Assembly: GCA_035530275.1 (NCBI GenBank) | Contig: DATKVC010000015.1 | Location: forward strand, 434,001-498,000 | Source of the DNA: CAIJMU01 sp035530275 | Lineage (GTDB): Bacteria; Spirochaetota; Spirochaetia; Treponematales; Rectinemataceae | Direction: 5' to 3' | Length of the DNA: 64,000 bases | In this document: positions 26,126 through 35,772 of the stretch, one piece after another | How positions within the stretch are numbered: the first letter of the stretch is position 1 | Layout of the letters: every line of letters starts with the position of its first letter | Program-made: the position numbers and the translations under genes | Notes under the pieces: model-generated | Told to the model about the DNA's origin: nothing | Database searches by the model: none | Seen by the model: only the letters and a program-made list of their open reading frames with translations

Positions 26126-26722
26126 TCAGTCGAGGCCCGCGAACAACTTCTCCGGTTCCAGCGTGAAGCCTTCGATCACCGTCGACGCGATCGGGCCGAA
26201 GTCGCGGGTTTCCTCGCGGAGTTCGCCGTCGTCGAAGAGGCCGTTTTCGAGGGGGCGGTAGACGCAGACCGAGCGGTTGCCCGGGTCGACGACCCAGTAT
26301 TCCAACACGCCCGAACGTTCGTACAGGTTGAACTTTTCGCGCTGGTCCTTTTTGGAGGTAGAGGGCGAAAGGACTTCAACGACGAGGTCGGGCGCGCCGC
26401 GCCCGCCTCGTTTCGTGATTTTTGAGCGATCGCGATACACGCAGAGATCGGGCTGGACGACCGTGTCCGCCTCGTCGTCGCTTTCGCCGCTTTTGGGGAT
26501 TACCACGTCGAAAGGGGCGATGAATGCTTCTGCCTGCGTGCCTTCGACCTGATTTTTTAGATATGTACCGAAACGGAATACGATGCGCTGGTGGTCGGTC
26601 AGCGGCGCCGGACTCATGGCCCAGGCGCGGCCGTCGATCAGTTCCCAACGCTCCTCATCGGGCCAGGTTCGGTAGTGACGGTAGGTGTAGTGGACGCCGC
26701 GGTCCACGGCCGGATTGCCCAT
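26126..26722 (-). CDS. Uma2-family nuclease-fold protein
   Basis: A ~198-residue PD-(D/E)xK-fold protein of the Uma2 group, often scattered in many copies and of unproved function. Family marks are the N-terminal YTYRHYRTWPDEERWELIDG, VVQPDLCVYRDRSK (catalytic Asp) and DLVVEVLSPSTSKKDQREKF (catalytic Glu and Lys region). A GGAGG site favours the Met codon at 26722; another ATG lies three codons upstream at 26731 but is too close to the site. It ends 12 bp from the Ste24 stop. It might be a mobile-element relic or a restriction-like enzyme. Confidence 0.88.
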   Translation of the reverse strand: MGNPAVDRGVHYTYRHYRTWPDEERWELIDGRAWAMSPAPLTDHQRIVFRFGTYLKNQVEGTQAEAFIAPFDVVIPKSGESDDEADTVVQPDLCVYRDRSKITKRGGRGAPDLVVEVLSPSTSKKDQREKFNLYERSGVLEYWVVDPGNRSVCVYRPLENGLFDDGELREETRDFGPIASTVIEGFTLEPEKLFAGLD

Positions 26723-26850
26723 GCGTTCCATACCTCCAGTATACCCCTAACGCGCGTGACCTGTCGGAATGATTCAGATGAACGCGGGATTACCCTCGAA
26801 GGCTTCCTCCCGGTTTGACCCGCAGGCCGGTCGTGACGACATTCGAAACC

Positions 26851-28116
26851 ATGGAAGTACGAAGAAGACGAGTCGTCGTGGTAGGCGCGGGCTTCGGCGG
26901 CCTAGCCGCCGCGCGCTCCCTCGCCCGCCTTCCCTTCGACGTGATTCTCGTCGATGCGAACAATTACCACACCTTTCAGCCCCTCCTCTATCAGGTGGCG
27001 ACCGCGGGCCTGGGCGGCGACGACGTCTGCTATCCGGTGCGCGCCATTTTCGCGAGGCAGCGCAACGCCCGTGTCGTCATGGCCGAGGTGAGGGGCGGCG
27101 ATCTCGACGCGAGGCGCCTCGAGCTCTCCGACGCCTCGACCCTCGAGTATGACGAGTTGGTTCTCGCCTGCGGAGCCGTGACCAACAGCTTCGGGACGCC
27201 AGGGGTCGACGAGCATGCCTTCGGCCTCAAGAGCCTCGCGGACGCCCTGGAGATGCGGAGCCACCTGCTTACGCAGTTCGAAAGGGCCGACGCCAGGCCA
27301 GAGCTCATCGACGAGGGACTTCTCACCCTCGTCATCGTCGGCGGCGGGCCGACGGGCGTCGAGCTAGCGGGCGGTATGGCAGAGCTCTTCGATCGCAGCC
27401 TTCGCCGCGACTTCCCCCGTCTCGACCTGAGCCGGGCGCGCATCGTCCTCGTCGAGGCCGCCGACAGGCTCCTTCGGAGTTTTTCGCCTGTCTCCTCCGA
27501 CGTCGCCCTGCGCAGCCTCGAGTCCCGGGGCGTCGAAGTCAGGCTGAATCTTGGTGTGGCTGAAATGACGGGGGAGGGGGTCAGGCTTGCCGACGGCTCC
27601 TTCATCCGCTCGAAGACGATGGCCTGGGCTGCGGGAATCAAGGCCCAGCCTCTGGCCGCCGCCCTGGGCCTGCCCACCGACCGAAGCGGCCGCGCGCTGG
27701 TTGGCCCCGATCTCTGCGTGGCTGGAAGGCCCGAGGTCCATGTCGTGGGCGATCTCGCCGCCGCCCTGGACGCGAAGGGCGCGCCCCTGCCCCAGGTGGC
27801 GCCCGTGGCCATCCAGGAGGCCGAGTACACGGGCAGGCTCATCGTCGCCCGCTCGCGGGGCGAGGTCCTCCCGGCTTTCGTCTATCGCGACAAGGGATCG
27901 ATGGCGACCATCGGCCGTCACAGCGCGGTGACGGAGCTGCCTAATGGTTTCAGATTGTCGGGGCCCCTGGGCTGGCTCGGCTGGCTTTTTCTCCACCTCA
28001 TCATGCTCATCGGCTTCCGCAACAAGCTCAGCGTCCTCGTGAACTGGGCCTGGAACTACGCGACCTACGACAGGGCGAGCCGAATCATCGTCGCGCTGCG
28101 GGACCCGGGGCACTAA
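26851..28116 (+). CDS. ndh: Type II NADH:quinone oxidoreductase
   Basis: Single-subunit, membrane-bound, non-proton-pumping NADH dehydrogenase with FAD, 421 residues. Two dinucleotide folds are visible: VVVGAGFGGLAAARSL near the N-terminus and VIVGGGPTGVELAGGMAEL near 160. The FAD C-terminal mark HVVGDLAA and a hydrophobic anchor (LGWLGWLFLHLIMLIGFRNK) follow. It would feed electrons from NADH to quinone, alongside malate oxidation by mqo. Start choice: ATG 26851 opens the fold; a TTG at 26815 in frame is possible. Its 3' end overlaps the convergent sensor kinase by 32 bp. Confidence 0.93.
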   Translation: MEVRRRRVVVVGAGFGGLAAARSLARLPFDVILVDANNYHTFQPLLYQVATAGLGGDDVCYPVRAIFARQRNARVVMAEVRGGDLDARRLELSDASTLEYDELVLACGAVTNSFGTPGVDEHAFGLKSLADALEMRSHLLTQFERADARPELIDEGLLTLVIVGGGPTGVELAGGMAELFDRSLRRDFPRLDLSRARIVLVEAADRLLRSFSPVSSDVALRSLESRGVEVRLNLGVAEMTGEGVRLADGSFIRSKTMAWAAGIKAQPLAAALGLPTDRSGRALVGPDLCVAGRPEVHVVGDLAAALDAKGAPLPQVAPVAIQEAEYTGRLIVARSRGEVLPAFVYRDKGSMATIGRHSAVTELPNGFRLSGPLGWLGWLFLHLIMLIGFRNKLSVLVNWAWNYATYDRASRIIVALRDPGH

Positions 28117-29995
28117 GTGCCTGGTCGACGTCAATCTCGAGGCTCACGAGGCCGCCTCTTTCAAGGTTCTTCACGCTGAGCCTGCCTCCCATGCTGGCGG
28201 CCAGCTCGCCGGCGATGGTGAGGCCGAAGCCGCCGCCGCCCTTCGCGTCGAAGCCTTCGGGGAAGCCGACGCCGTCGTCGGCCACCTCGATTATCAGTAT
28301 TGGACCTTGTTTTTCGAGTCGAACGGTCACGAGACCTTCCCGGCCCTCGGGGAAGGCGTATTTGCAGGCGTTGGTGAAGAGCTCGGTGACGATGATGCCG
28401 AGGGGTGAGGCGATCCTCGTGGGGAGGGTGAGGGAGTCGAGGGCTCGCTCGACGCGGATGGGCCGGGGTCCGATGGATCCCGCGGTGAGGGCGTCGAGGA
28501 TAGCCCCGAGATACGAACCGAGGTCGACGTTCTCGAGATCCGAGGCGAGATGGAGGCGGCTGTAGAGGATGGCCATGGATTTGATGCGCAGGGCCGCCTC
28601 GTCGAGGGCGGTCGCCGTCTCCTCCGATTCGGAAAGGGTGCCCTGGAGGGCGAGGAGGGAAGCGGCTGTATTGAGGGTGTTCTTGATGCGGTGGTTAACC
28701 TCGTGAACGAGGTTTTCAAGGGTGGCCGTTCGCTCTGCCACTGTCGCCTCGAGACCCTCTACGCTGCTGTGGAGGGTCGTGGCCATCGCGTCGAAAGACC
28801 GTGAGAGCGAGACGATTTCCGAGGGTAGTCCGCGGAGCGGAGCTGCGCTTTCCCCCCAGTCGCCCGAGGCGAGGCGGGCGGCCCTCTCGCCGAGTTCGGC
28901 GACGGGCTTCGAGATGGCTCGTGCCACGAAATAGCCTGCCACGACTATGGCGAGGGCGGAAAGGAGGACGAGGAGGGTGGCGATGTCCCGGAATTGCCGG
29001 AGGGGGCGGGCGAGCCGGTCTTCCTCGACGACGACGCCTATGTCGAGGGCAAGCCCAAGGGGATCGAGGAAGGCTTGCTTATCGAGTCGCCACACCTTGT
29101 CCTGGGCGGCGAAACGGATGGAACTGCCCGGGCTCCTTCGCATGGCCTGTCCCGCCGCGCGCACGAGGGGTTCGGCGCTCTCTTCGGCCAGTGTGATATT
29201 GGGAACGGCGGTGTTGTCGAAGGCGTTTCCCGCGGACGAGGCGAGGAGCCTGCCGGAAGGATCGATGACAAGGGCAAGGGCCGAGGCTTCGGGCAGGTTT
29301 TCGTGGAGGAAACGATCCATCAGCGGCAGGGCGACGAGGCTATGGACGACGGCCGAAAGCCGACCCTTTTCATCGAACACCGGCGTCGAAATCGATATGC
29401 CATAGACGCCGAAAATGGATATGGCATGGGGCAGGCTCCAACTCGAGGTGCCGAGGGACTCCGCCTCGGTATACCAGGATTGGCCGCGTGGATCATAGGT
29501 CTGCCCGAGGGCGAGGAGCCTGCCGGATTCCGACTTATCGCCGATGGCCCTGCGGAGCTGCCTGAAGCCGGTGGTCGGGCCGGACTCGAAGAGGATGAGC
29601 GATCCATTGGCGGGCGAACGCGTGGCCGCGATGTAGCTTCCATCGGGACCGGCGATCCCTATCGAACTCAGCCAAGGATAGTTGCGTATCTTGGGAATAA
29701 GCTCATTTCTCAGGCTGTCCTTGTTTTCGAGATCGATGGCGCCCGAAGCGAGACGTTCGACGGTGGTGGCGCTCGCCTGCGCCGGATCGCGGGAAAACTC
29801 GGCGAGGTAGGCGGCGATGCGCTTGCCGAACTCTTTGGAGAACAGTGCGGATTCCTCTTCGATGGTGCGGGTCAGCGATGTGGAACCCGCGACGATGAGG
29901 ACGAAGGCGATGACGATGCCGAGGAGGGCGAAGGGCGCCGTGATCCAGACGGCGAGCGGGCAGCCCTTATGGGACAAGGCCCTTGCTTCGTGCAT
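28085..29995 (-). CDS. Sensor histidine kinase, Cache-HAMP-HisKA_2
   Basis: Membrane sensor of 636 residues. TM1 is near residues 13-35, followed by a large periplasmic Cache-like domain (~40-320) with a typical YDPRGQSWYTEA motif. TM2 is near 325-347, then a HAMP segment. The phospho-acceptor helix is of the HWE/HisKA_2 type, VNHRIKNTLNTAASLLALQ, and the HATPase has N-box and G-box marks (ELFTNACKYAF, DDGVGFPEGFD). The true N-terminus is at 29995 or 21 bases further up (30016); neither has a clear site. A longer frame continues to 31096 but is a shadow of the channel gene and was excluded. No cognate regulator is adjacent. Confidence 0.9.
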   Translation of the reverse strand: MHEARALSHKGCPLAVWITAPFALLGIVIAFVLIVAGSTSLTRTIEEESALFSKEFGKRIAAYLAEFSRDPAQASATTVERLASGAIDLENKDSLRNELIPKIRNYPWLSSIGIAGPDGSYIAATRSPANGSLILFESGPTTGFRQLRRAIGDKSESGRLLALGQTYDPRGQSWYTEAESLGTSSWSLPHAISIFGVYGISISTPVFDEKGRLSAVVHSLVALPLMDRFLHENLPEASALALVIDPSGRLLASSAGNAFDNTAVPNITLAEESAEPLVRAAGQAMRRSPGSSIRFAAQDKVWRLDKQAFLDPLGLALDIGVVVEEDRLARPLRQFRDIATLLVLLSALAIVVAGYFVARAISKPVAELGERAARLASGDWGESAAPLRGLPSEIVSLSRSFDAMATTLHSSVEGLEATVAERTATLENLVHEVNHRIKNTLNTAASLLALQGTLSESEETATALDEAALRIKSMAILYSRLHLASDLENVDLGSYLGAILDALTAGSIGPRPIRVERALDSLTLPTRIASPLGIIVTELFTNACKYAFPEGREGLVTVRLEKQGPILIIEVADDGVGFPEGFDAKGGGGFGLTIAGELAASMGGRLSVKNLERGGLVSLEIDVDQALSAPGPAARR

Positions 29996-30097
29996 TCGAC
30001 AAGTATAGGTCGTCATCGGGCGCGGCGAGAAGTGGCTTCGGGCTCCGCCCGGGCGTTTGGGCTGCATGGACTCCCGAGGCGCGCCGATATTTTCGAT

Positions 30098-31414
30098 ATG
30101 GTCCTTCCCCTCATATCCTGGGACAGTCGCGGTCGGGCGGTCTGGAACGCCCTCGTTCTCGTCGCCATCATGGGTTTCGCCTTCATCATCACCTACGGAG
30201 AGGTCTTCAGAGGATTTCAGTTTAGCGCGCTCTACTACCTTCTCAATCTGATCTTCCTCGTCGACCTCCTCCTCAATTTCCGGACGACGATCAAGAGGGG
30301 GCACATCCGCATCGAGGAGCCCCGTGGCATCTCCCAGACCTACCTCCATGGTTGGTTCTCGGTGGATTTCATCGCCGCCTTCCCCTTCGAACTCATCCCC
30401 GTCCTGGTCTTCGGCTCCATACCGGCCGATCACACGCACTTCCCCCTCTTCCTGAGTCTCCAGGCCCTCACCCTGGTGAAGTTGCTCAAGGCCGTCCGCC
30501 TCCTCCGCGATCTCTTTGAAGTGCTCGGCTTCACCCCCGCGGTGCGGCGTCTCGTCACCTTCGGCTTCTGGTTCGCCATAGGCGTGCATTTCATGGCCCT
30601 CGGCTGGATCGTCGTGGGCGCCGCCGAATCCTTCAGGCCCCATCAGGACCAATATCTGCGCGCCCTCTATTGGGTGACGACGACGATCGCGACCATCGGC
30701 TACGGCGATTACACGCCCGATCACAATAAAAACACGCAAATCATCTATGCGATCGTCGTGCAGATCTTCGGCGTCGGCATGTACACCTACCTTATCGCCA
30801 ACGTGGCCTCCCTCGTGCAGAACATCGATGTCGCGCGGGCCGCCTATCAACGCCGGATCGAAGAGGTCAACGCCTTCCTCCGCGCCCAGGAAATTCCCCA
30901 GCCGCTCCAGGAGAGGGTGCGCGACTACTACTCCTATCTCTGGTCGCAGAAGCGTTCGGTCGAGCCCGGATCGGTCGTGGACGAGCTGCCGAAGAGCCTC
31001 GCCCTCGACATTCTCCTCTTCCTCAACCGGGATCTCCTCGCCAAGGTGGAACTCTTCCAGGGAGCCGACGAGCTCTTCATCCGCGAATCGGTGCAATTGC
31101 TACGACCACGGGTCTTCCTCCCGGACGAGTACATCATCAGGCAGGGGGAATACGGCGACTGCATGTACTTCATAACCGGAGGCGAGGTCGAGATCTCGGT
31201 GGACGGCTCGCGCATCACCGTGCTCGGGGCCGGATCGCCCGTCGGGGAGACGGCCCTCGTCGAGAACGAGAGGCGGAACGCGAGCGTCCGCTGTCTCACC
31301 TACAGCACCGGCTACCAGCTTTCGCGCTCCGATTTCGACGCGCTCCGGGCGAAATACCCCGAGTTCGATGCGCGGGTCCGCGAGATCGTGGAGAGGCGGA
31401 AAATCGAGCCCTGA
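30098..31414 (+). CDS. Cyclic-nucleotide-gated K+ channel
   Basis: A 438-residue channel in the inner membrane. Six transmembrane helices are predicted. The S4-like segment (TLVKLLKAVRLLRDLFEVLG) carries regularly spaced Lys/Arg. The pore ends in the K+-selectivity filter TTTIATIGYGDY. A C-linker and a C-terminal cyclic-nucleotide-binding domain (~310-425) follow, with the phosphate-binding cassette GAGSPVGETALVENERRNASVRC intact in outline. It is therefore probably controlled by cAMP or cGMP, and an adenylate cyclase gene lies at 47301-49154. It is divergent from the sensor kinase. The start has no strong ribosome-binding site. Confidence 0.9.
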   Translation: MVLPLISWDSRGRAVWNALVLVAIMGFAFIITYGEVFRGFQFSALYYLLNLIFLVDLLLNFRTTIKRGHIRIEEPRGISQTYLHGWFSVDFIAAFPFELIPVLVFGSIPADHTHFPLFLSLQALTLVKLLKAVRLLRDLFEVLGFTPAVRRLVTFGFWFAIGVHFMALGWIVVGAAESFRPHQDQYLRALYWVTTTIATIGYGDYTPDHNKNTQIIYAIVVQIFGVGMYTYLIANVASLVQNIDVARAAYQRRIEEVNAFLRAQEIPQPLQERVRDYYSYLWSQKRSVEPGSVVDELPKSLALDILLFLNRDLLAKVELFQGADELFIRESVQLLRPRVFLPDEYIIRQGEYGDCMYFITGGEVEISVDGSRITVLGAGSPVGETALVENERRNASVRCLTYSTGYQLSRSDFDALRAKYPEFDARVREIVERRKIEP

Positions 31415-31470
31415 GGGGCCTCCGCCGGACCTTTGACAGGGAAGGCGCCGATCCCGTACCATGAGCGTCC

Positions 31471-33783
31471 ATGCGCCCCACCTCCACCCGGGCGGCCAAG
31501 GCCGCCTTCGTCGTCCTCGTCTCGGTTCTCGCGGTCCAGACCTTCGCCCAGACGAAGGTCGCGGTCGTCGACTCGCCGCTGAACCAGGCCCTCATCAAGA
31601 TCTTCCCCGAGATCGCGAACGGCTACATCGACTTCAACGGCAACGGCAAGCCCGACCAGACGGCCGATCTCAACGAGGTGATCCCCGAGTCGAGGGTGAG
31701 AGACGGGCAGCTCCAGGCCCAAGAAATCCTCGACTTCATCGTGGCCAACTGGCGTTTCATCCCCCTCGCCAAGCTCAAGGCAGTGCAGGACGCCGTGAAA
31801 TCCGCCTCGGGCCCCCTCGGGGAACTCATCGCCATCGACTTCTCGACCTCCCTCGACGAGGTCGTCCGGCAGCGCGAGGCCATGGGCGACGGGCTCTATC
31901 TCACGCCCCAGGCGACGAAGGAAGCCCAGGACAGGCTCGGCGGCTACGTGGCGGCGATGAGCTCGGCCTATCGAAGAGAAGGGCAGAAAGGGGAGGCCGA
32001 CTTCACCGCGGCTCGGGACGCCCTGTTCTCCGACATCGAAAAGGGCTTTCCCCTTCCCTCCGATCTTCCGCCGGATGACCGCTCCGTCCTCGCGACGACC
32101 TGCGTCAATATCATCCAGAAGGAAGCCGCGACCAACCCCTCGCGAACCCGCATTGCCATCAAGATCCTCGGCAAGATCAAGGCGAGCGAGTCTGCCGACG
32201 TCCTCGTAGGACTAGCGGGCGGCGGCGACTACGCCGTGGACGCGATGAAGGCCCTCGGGGAAATCGGCTACAAGCCGGCCATTCCCGTGCTCGCTCGTCA
32301 GCTCGCCTCCGCGAGCTCCCCCGATCTCCGCAAGGCCGCCCTCCTCGCGACCGGCGCCATCGGCGGCTCCGACGGACTCGACACGATACTCGCCCTCCTC
32401 AAGCCCGGTTCGAAGGAAAAGCTTTCCCCCGACCTCCTCCTCGCGACCACCCAATCCCTCGCCGGCATAGCCCAGAGCGGCAACGGCGATAACCGCGTCC
32501 TCGCGGCGCTCAGGGACCTGACGACTTCGGATATGGGCTCGGTGCGCGCCGTCGCCGCCTCGGGTCTCGGCGCCTTCACCTCGCAGAACGCGATCGACTC
32601 CCTCCTCGCCCTCGTGGCGAGCGACAAGGATCCGGCGGTACGGAAGGCCGCGGTCAAGGCGGTCAACCGCGAGAAGAGCGACACGATCATGCCCGCCTTC
32701 CTCAAGCTGCTCAAGGAAAAGGACCTCGATCCCAGCCTCGAGCTGACCACGATCGCCGCGGTGGGCTCGAACGCCAATGGCGTCCTCGGAATCCAAACCC
32801 TCGTCGACGATCTCGCCGACCCCAATCCCGACATCAGGTCGGCGGCCTCCGCCTCCCTCCTCAAGCTCTATCCCGCCAACCAGGCTCCCGTGTCCGGGGC
32901 GGTGACCCGGGCCCTCACGATTTCGACGGACGACAATCTCCTCGCCGAGGGCACGGCCCTCCTCGCGACCTTTGCCGATCCGGGCACCCTGCCGACCCTC
33001 CTTACCCTCCTCCAGAAGCCCCAATCCGAGGTCAAACGCAACGCGGCCTGGGCCCTCTACCGCCTCCGCAACGGCAGCAATCCCAAGGTGAGCGAAACCC
33101 TCCAGGGCCTCGTCACCAACGAGAACGAGACGATCGCGACCCGCGTCAACGCGGTGCGCGCCCTCGGGGCCATCGGCTTCGACTCGCCCACCCTCAACAT
33201 CTGGCAAACCCTCGTCACCACCTCGCAAATGCGGGGCGACAAGTACGCGATGCTGCGACTCTTCGCCGTCCGCTCCCTCGGCGAGTTGGGCGCGAACAGG
33301 CCCCAGGTCATGCAGGCTCTCGCGAAGATCGTCTCCCGCGATCCCGACCCGGCCCTTCGCACCGAGGCGGTCGATACCCTCAGAACCCTCGCCAGCCCCA
33401 ATCAGGAAGCCGAGGACGCCCTGGCCTCAGCCTTCGCACTCTCGCCCGATGATCCCGAGTTCAGGCTCCACATCGTCGAGGCCCTCGCCGACATGGGCAG
33501 CGCGCGATCCGTCGAACTCGGCGCCGAGCTCCTTACGAGCCCGCTGTCCCCCGACAAGAAGCGCCGCGTCATCTATGCCCTCTCCGAGACGCCGATCGAC
33601 GCCTCGGCCACAGCCATCCTCGACGCCTCGAAGGACGGGGCCGTCGCCGATTTCGCGGAGACAATCCTCGAAGGCTTCCCGAAAGCCATCATCAAGCCCA
33701 TCGTCGCCCGGCGCCTGAAGCTCGAGGCGGACAAGGGTATCCTCGCCGTTCTCGGGGCCCTCGATGCCCGATTCTCCGATTAG
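31471..33783 (+). CDS. Secreted HEAT-repeat protein
   Basis: A 770-residue secreted or envelope protein. A signal peptide spans residues ~1-27 (AFVVLVSVLAVQTFAQT). Near residue 55 a Ca2+-loop-like segment occurs (DFNGNGKPDQTADLNE), similar to a dockerin or EF-hand repeat. Residues ~230-770 form about twelve HEAT/ARM-type helical repeats (for example SADVLVGLAGGGDYAVDAMKALGEIG), a protein-binding scaffold. It starts a tight plus-strand unit with the secreted protein and two ABC permeases that follow; its stop overlaps the next start by 20 bp. Role unknown. Confidence 0.85.
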   Translation: MRPTSTRAAKAAFVVLVSVLAVQTFAQTKVAVVDSPLNQALIKIFPEIANGYIDFNGNGKPDQTADLNEVIPESRVRDGQLQAQEILDFIVANWRFIPLAKLKAVQDAVKSASGPLGELIAIDFSTSLDEVVRQREAMGDGLYLTPQATKEAQDRLGGYVAAMSSAYRREGQKGEADFTAARDALFSDIEKGFPLPSDLPPDDRSVLATTCVNIIQKEAATNPSRTRIAIKILGKIKASESADVLVGLAGGGDYAVDAMKALGEIGYKPAIPVLARQLASASSPDLRKAALLATGAIGGSDGLDTILALLKPGSKEKLSPDLLLATTQSLAGIAQSGNGDNRVLAALRDLTTSDMGSVRAVAASGLGAFTSQNAIDSLLALVASDKDPAVRKAAVKAVNREKSDTIMPAFLKLLKEKDLDPSLELTTIAAVGSNANGVLGIQTLVDDLADPNPDIRSAASASLLKLYPANQAPVSGAVTRALTISTDDNLLAEGTALLATFADPGTLPTLLTLLQKPQSEVKRNAAWALYRLRNGSNPKVSETLQGLVTNENETIATRVNAVRALGAIGFDSPTLNIWQTLVTTSQMRGDKYAMLRLFAVRSLGELGANRPQVMQALAKIVSRDPDPALRTEAVDTLRTLASPNQEAEDALASAFALSPDDPEFRLHIVEALADMGSARSVELGAELLTSPLSPDKKRRVIYALSETPIDASATAILDASKDGAVADFAETILEGFPKAIIKPIVARRLKLEADKGILAVLGALDARFSD

Positions 33784-34720
33784 GCGGCCGGCGGGAAGGG
33801 GCCTCGCGGCCGTCGGCAGCGCGGTGCCCCTTTTCCTTCTGTCCCTGGTCCTGCTCGCGGCCGCGCCGGGCACTGCCGCGGCCGATCAGCCTGAAACCGC
33901 CGAATCACCGCCGACCCTGGGTCTCGTGTCGCCGAGCGCGAAGCCACTCGGCGATCCGACCGGTTCCGAGGCGGCGAAGGTTGAGGGTCTGCCCGACATC
34001 GGCTACTGGATGCTCGATTCGAAGGGCGAGGTGGCCAATTGGCTCGGCATAAGGGCGACTGGCAAACGGGTCGCGGAGCCGATCAATGTCATAATAGTTG
34101 ATCGTTTCTCCCCCGATGCCCAATCGGCGATCTTCATGCTCGAAAAGGCCCTGAGGGAGAACGGCTTCCCCGGCCGCGGCGGACATTCCAAGGGCTATGC
34201 TGCTCTCATAGGCGGCGCCCGATGCCCTGAGCTCCTCGTCGGATCGAAGGCCACCTATTCGGACGCCTCCTTCCTGAGCGAAAACGATCACGGCCGCATC
34301 TTCGGCCCCTTCGACACGGGGAAGGGCTTCGTCTTCGTCGCGGCCTTTTCGCGCGAGCGCCCCGACACCTTCCGGATGCGCCATGTCCTCGTCTCCTTCA
34401 ACGTCGCCCGCGACATCGTGGCCGGCGCCCTCAAGGCTTCGGGTTCCTACCAAATAGAAGGGTTCGTCCCCCTGGGCAACGCCCTGTTCTGGTCGCCCAC
34501 GAGGACGACCTGGGACCACGACGGTAACGCCGTCCTCATCGAGGCCGAATCGACCAGGGCCGAGATTGCCCCATCGATGCCGTCGACGCCGCTGGTGCCG
34601 GAGCCGTCCGCCGCGCCCGAAGACTCCGCGACTTCGGCGATACCCGTGCTGTCGGCGGCGTCCGCGGCCCTGGCGCCTTCGGCCCCAGCCGCGGCCGAGG
34701 TTCCCTCGGCCAAGGACTGA
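33764..34720 (+). CDS. Secreted hypothetical protein
   Basis: Not recognised. A 318-residue protein with an N-terminal signal peptide (GSAVPLFLLSLVLLAAAPG, residues ~17-36) and a central globular region (~75-265) with a hydrophobic core, for example GIRATGKRVAEPINVIIVD and a His/Asp-containing GPFDTGKGFVFVAAFSRERP. The last 50 residues are Pro/Ala/Ser-rich and low in complexity. It begins 20 bp inside the HEAT gene and ends 8 bp before the first permease, so all four are likely co-translated. Probably periplasmic or exported; it might be a partner or accessory of the permeases. Confidence 0.7.
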   Translation: MPDSPIRRPAGRGLAAVGSAVPLFLLSLVLLAAAPGTAAADQPETAESPPTLGLVSPSAKPLGDPTGSEAAKVEGLPDIGYWMLDSKGEVANWLGIRATGKRVAEPINVIIVDRFSPDAQSAIFMLEKALRENGFPGRGGHSKGYAALIGGARCPELLVGSKATYSDASFLSENDHGRIFGPFDTGKGFVFVAAFSRERPDTFRMRHVLVSFNVARDIVAGALKASGSYQIEGFVPLGNALFWSPTRTTWDHDGNAVLIEAESTRAEIAPSMPSTPLVPEPSAAPEDSATSAIPVLSAASAALAPSAPAAAEVPSAKD

Positions 34721-34728
34721 GCTCCGCC

Positions 34729-35772
34729 ATGGCGCCCTTCGCATCCCTCGCCGCGCGTCGCGTCGCCCATGGGGTCGCGATGTATCTCCTCATGTGTCTC
34801 GCCTACTCGATCGTCTTCAACGGCGTGGCCGACGGTGCCCTTCGGGCGCGGATCGACGAGGAGGTGGCCCTGGCCCTGCGACAGGCGAACGGGCTGGGAC
34901 CCTCGGACTACGCGAATCTCAGGACGGCCCTCACCGAGGCGAAGATGCGCCAGTATCGCCTGGACGAGTCCCTTCCTTCGCGCGTGCTCTGGCGGACCGT
35001 CGACGTCGCGACCTTCCATTTCGGGCGGTCGCAGAGCGTCGTTTCGGCCTCGGGCGATCGTGAGGTGCTCTCTATCGTGCTGGAGGCCCTGCCGAACACC
35101 CTCGCCCTTTTCGGCACCGAAGCGGTCCTCGTCATGTTCCTCGGCGGCCTCGTCGGCGTGCGCGCTGCGAGCAGGAGGAATGGTCCCCTCGATCGCGCCG
35201 CTTCGGTGCTGCCGATGGTCTTCAACGGTTTGCCGACCTGGTGGGTGGGGATGATCGCCCTCATGGTCTTTTCCTACGTGCTGCCGCTCTTTCCCTCGGG
35301 AGGGGTGCACGCGAATCCCGCGCCCCATGGTTGGGCCGGGGTCCTCGACTACCTTCACCACATGGCCCTGCCCCTCCTCACGCTGGTGGCGCTCAACCTG
35401 TGGAATCCGGCCTGGCTCATCCGCAACCTCGTCGGCGACACCTGGCACAGCGACTTCGTCCGCTTCGCCCGGGCGAAGGGCCTTCCGGAGAGCCGGATCG
35501 CCTTCCACGTCATCGCGGCCATTCGGCCGGCCCTCGCCACGATGGTCCTCCTCGGCCTCCTCCAGTCCCTGTCGGGCAACATCCTCGTCGAAGGCATCTT
35601 CGGCTGGCCGGGCCTCGGCGGTCTCTATTTCTCCGCCGTCCAGCAGTCCGACGTGCCCGTGTTGATGGGCGTGCTCTCGCTGCAGACGGCCCTCAACCTC
35701 GCGGGCCTCGTCGTCCTCGACCTCGCCTACGATTGGCTCGACCCGCGCATCAGGCTCGGGGGCTCGACGTGA
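34729..35772 (+). CDS. ABC permease, oligopeptide type (DppB-like)
   Basis: A 347-residue inner-membrane permease of the dipeptide/oligopeptide family (BPD_transp_1). Residues ~25-100 form a long periplasmic loop after TM1. Then come hydrophobic helices and the EAA coupling loop (RFARAKGLPESRIAFHVIAAI near residues 245-265). The C-terminal GIFGWPGLGGLYFSAV is the usual DppB ending. It starts 8 bp after the upstream gene and overlaps the next gene by four bases. No ATPase or binding-protein gene lies in the unit. Confidence 0.9.
   Translation: MAPFASLAARRVAHGVAMYLLMCLAYSIVFNGVADGALRARIDEEVALALRQANGLGPSDYANLRTALTEAKMRQYRLDESLPSRVLWRTVDVATFHFGRSQSVVSASGDREVLSIVLEALPNTLALFGTEAVLVMFLGGLVGVRAASRRNGPLDRAASVLPMVFNGLPTWWVGMIALMVFSYVLPLFPSGGVHANPAPHGWAGVLDYLHHMALPLLTLVALNLWNPAWLIRNLVGDTWHSDFVRFARAKGLPESRIAFHVIAAIRPALATMVLLGLLQSLSGNILVEGIFGWPGLGGLYFSAVQQSDVPVLMGVLSLQTALNLAGLVVLDLAYDWLDPRIRLGGST

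Noticed and set aside
28994..30097. Extension of the channel frame upstream on the plus strand
   Set aside because: It is antisense to the sensor kinase and codes for no recognisable domain; the channel fold begins at 30098.
30017..31096. Long extension of the sensor-kinase frame on the minus strand
   Set aside because: It is antisense to the channel gene, has no domain, and the kinase starts naturally at 29995 or 30016; high GC makes such open frames common.
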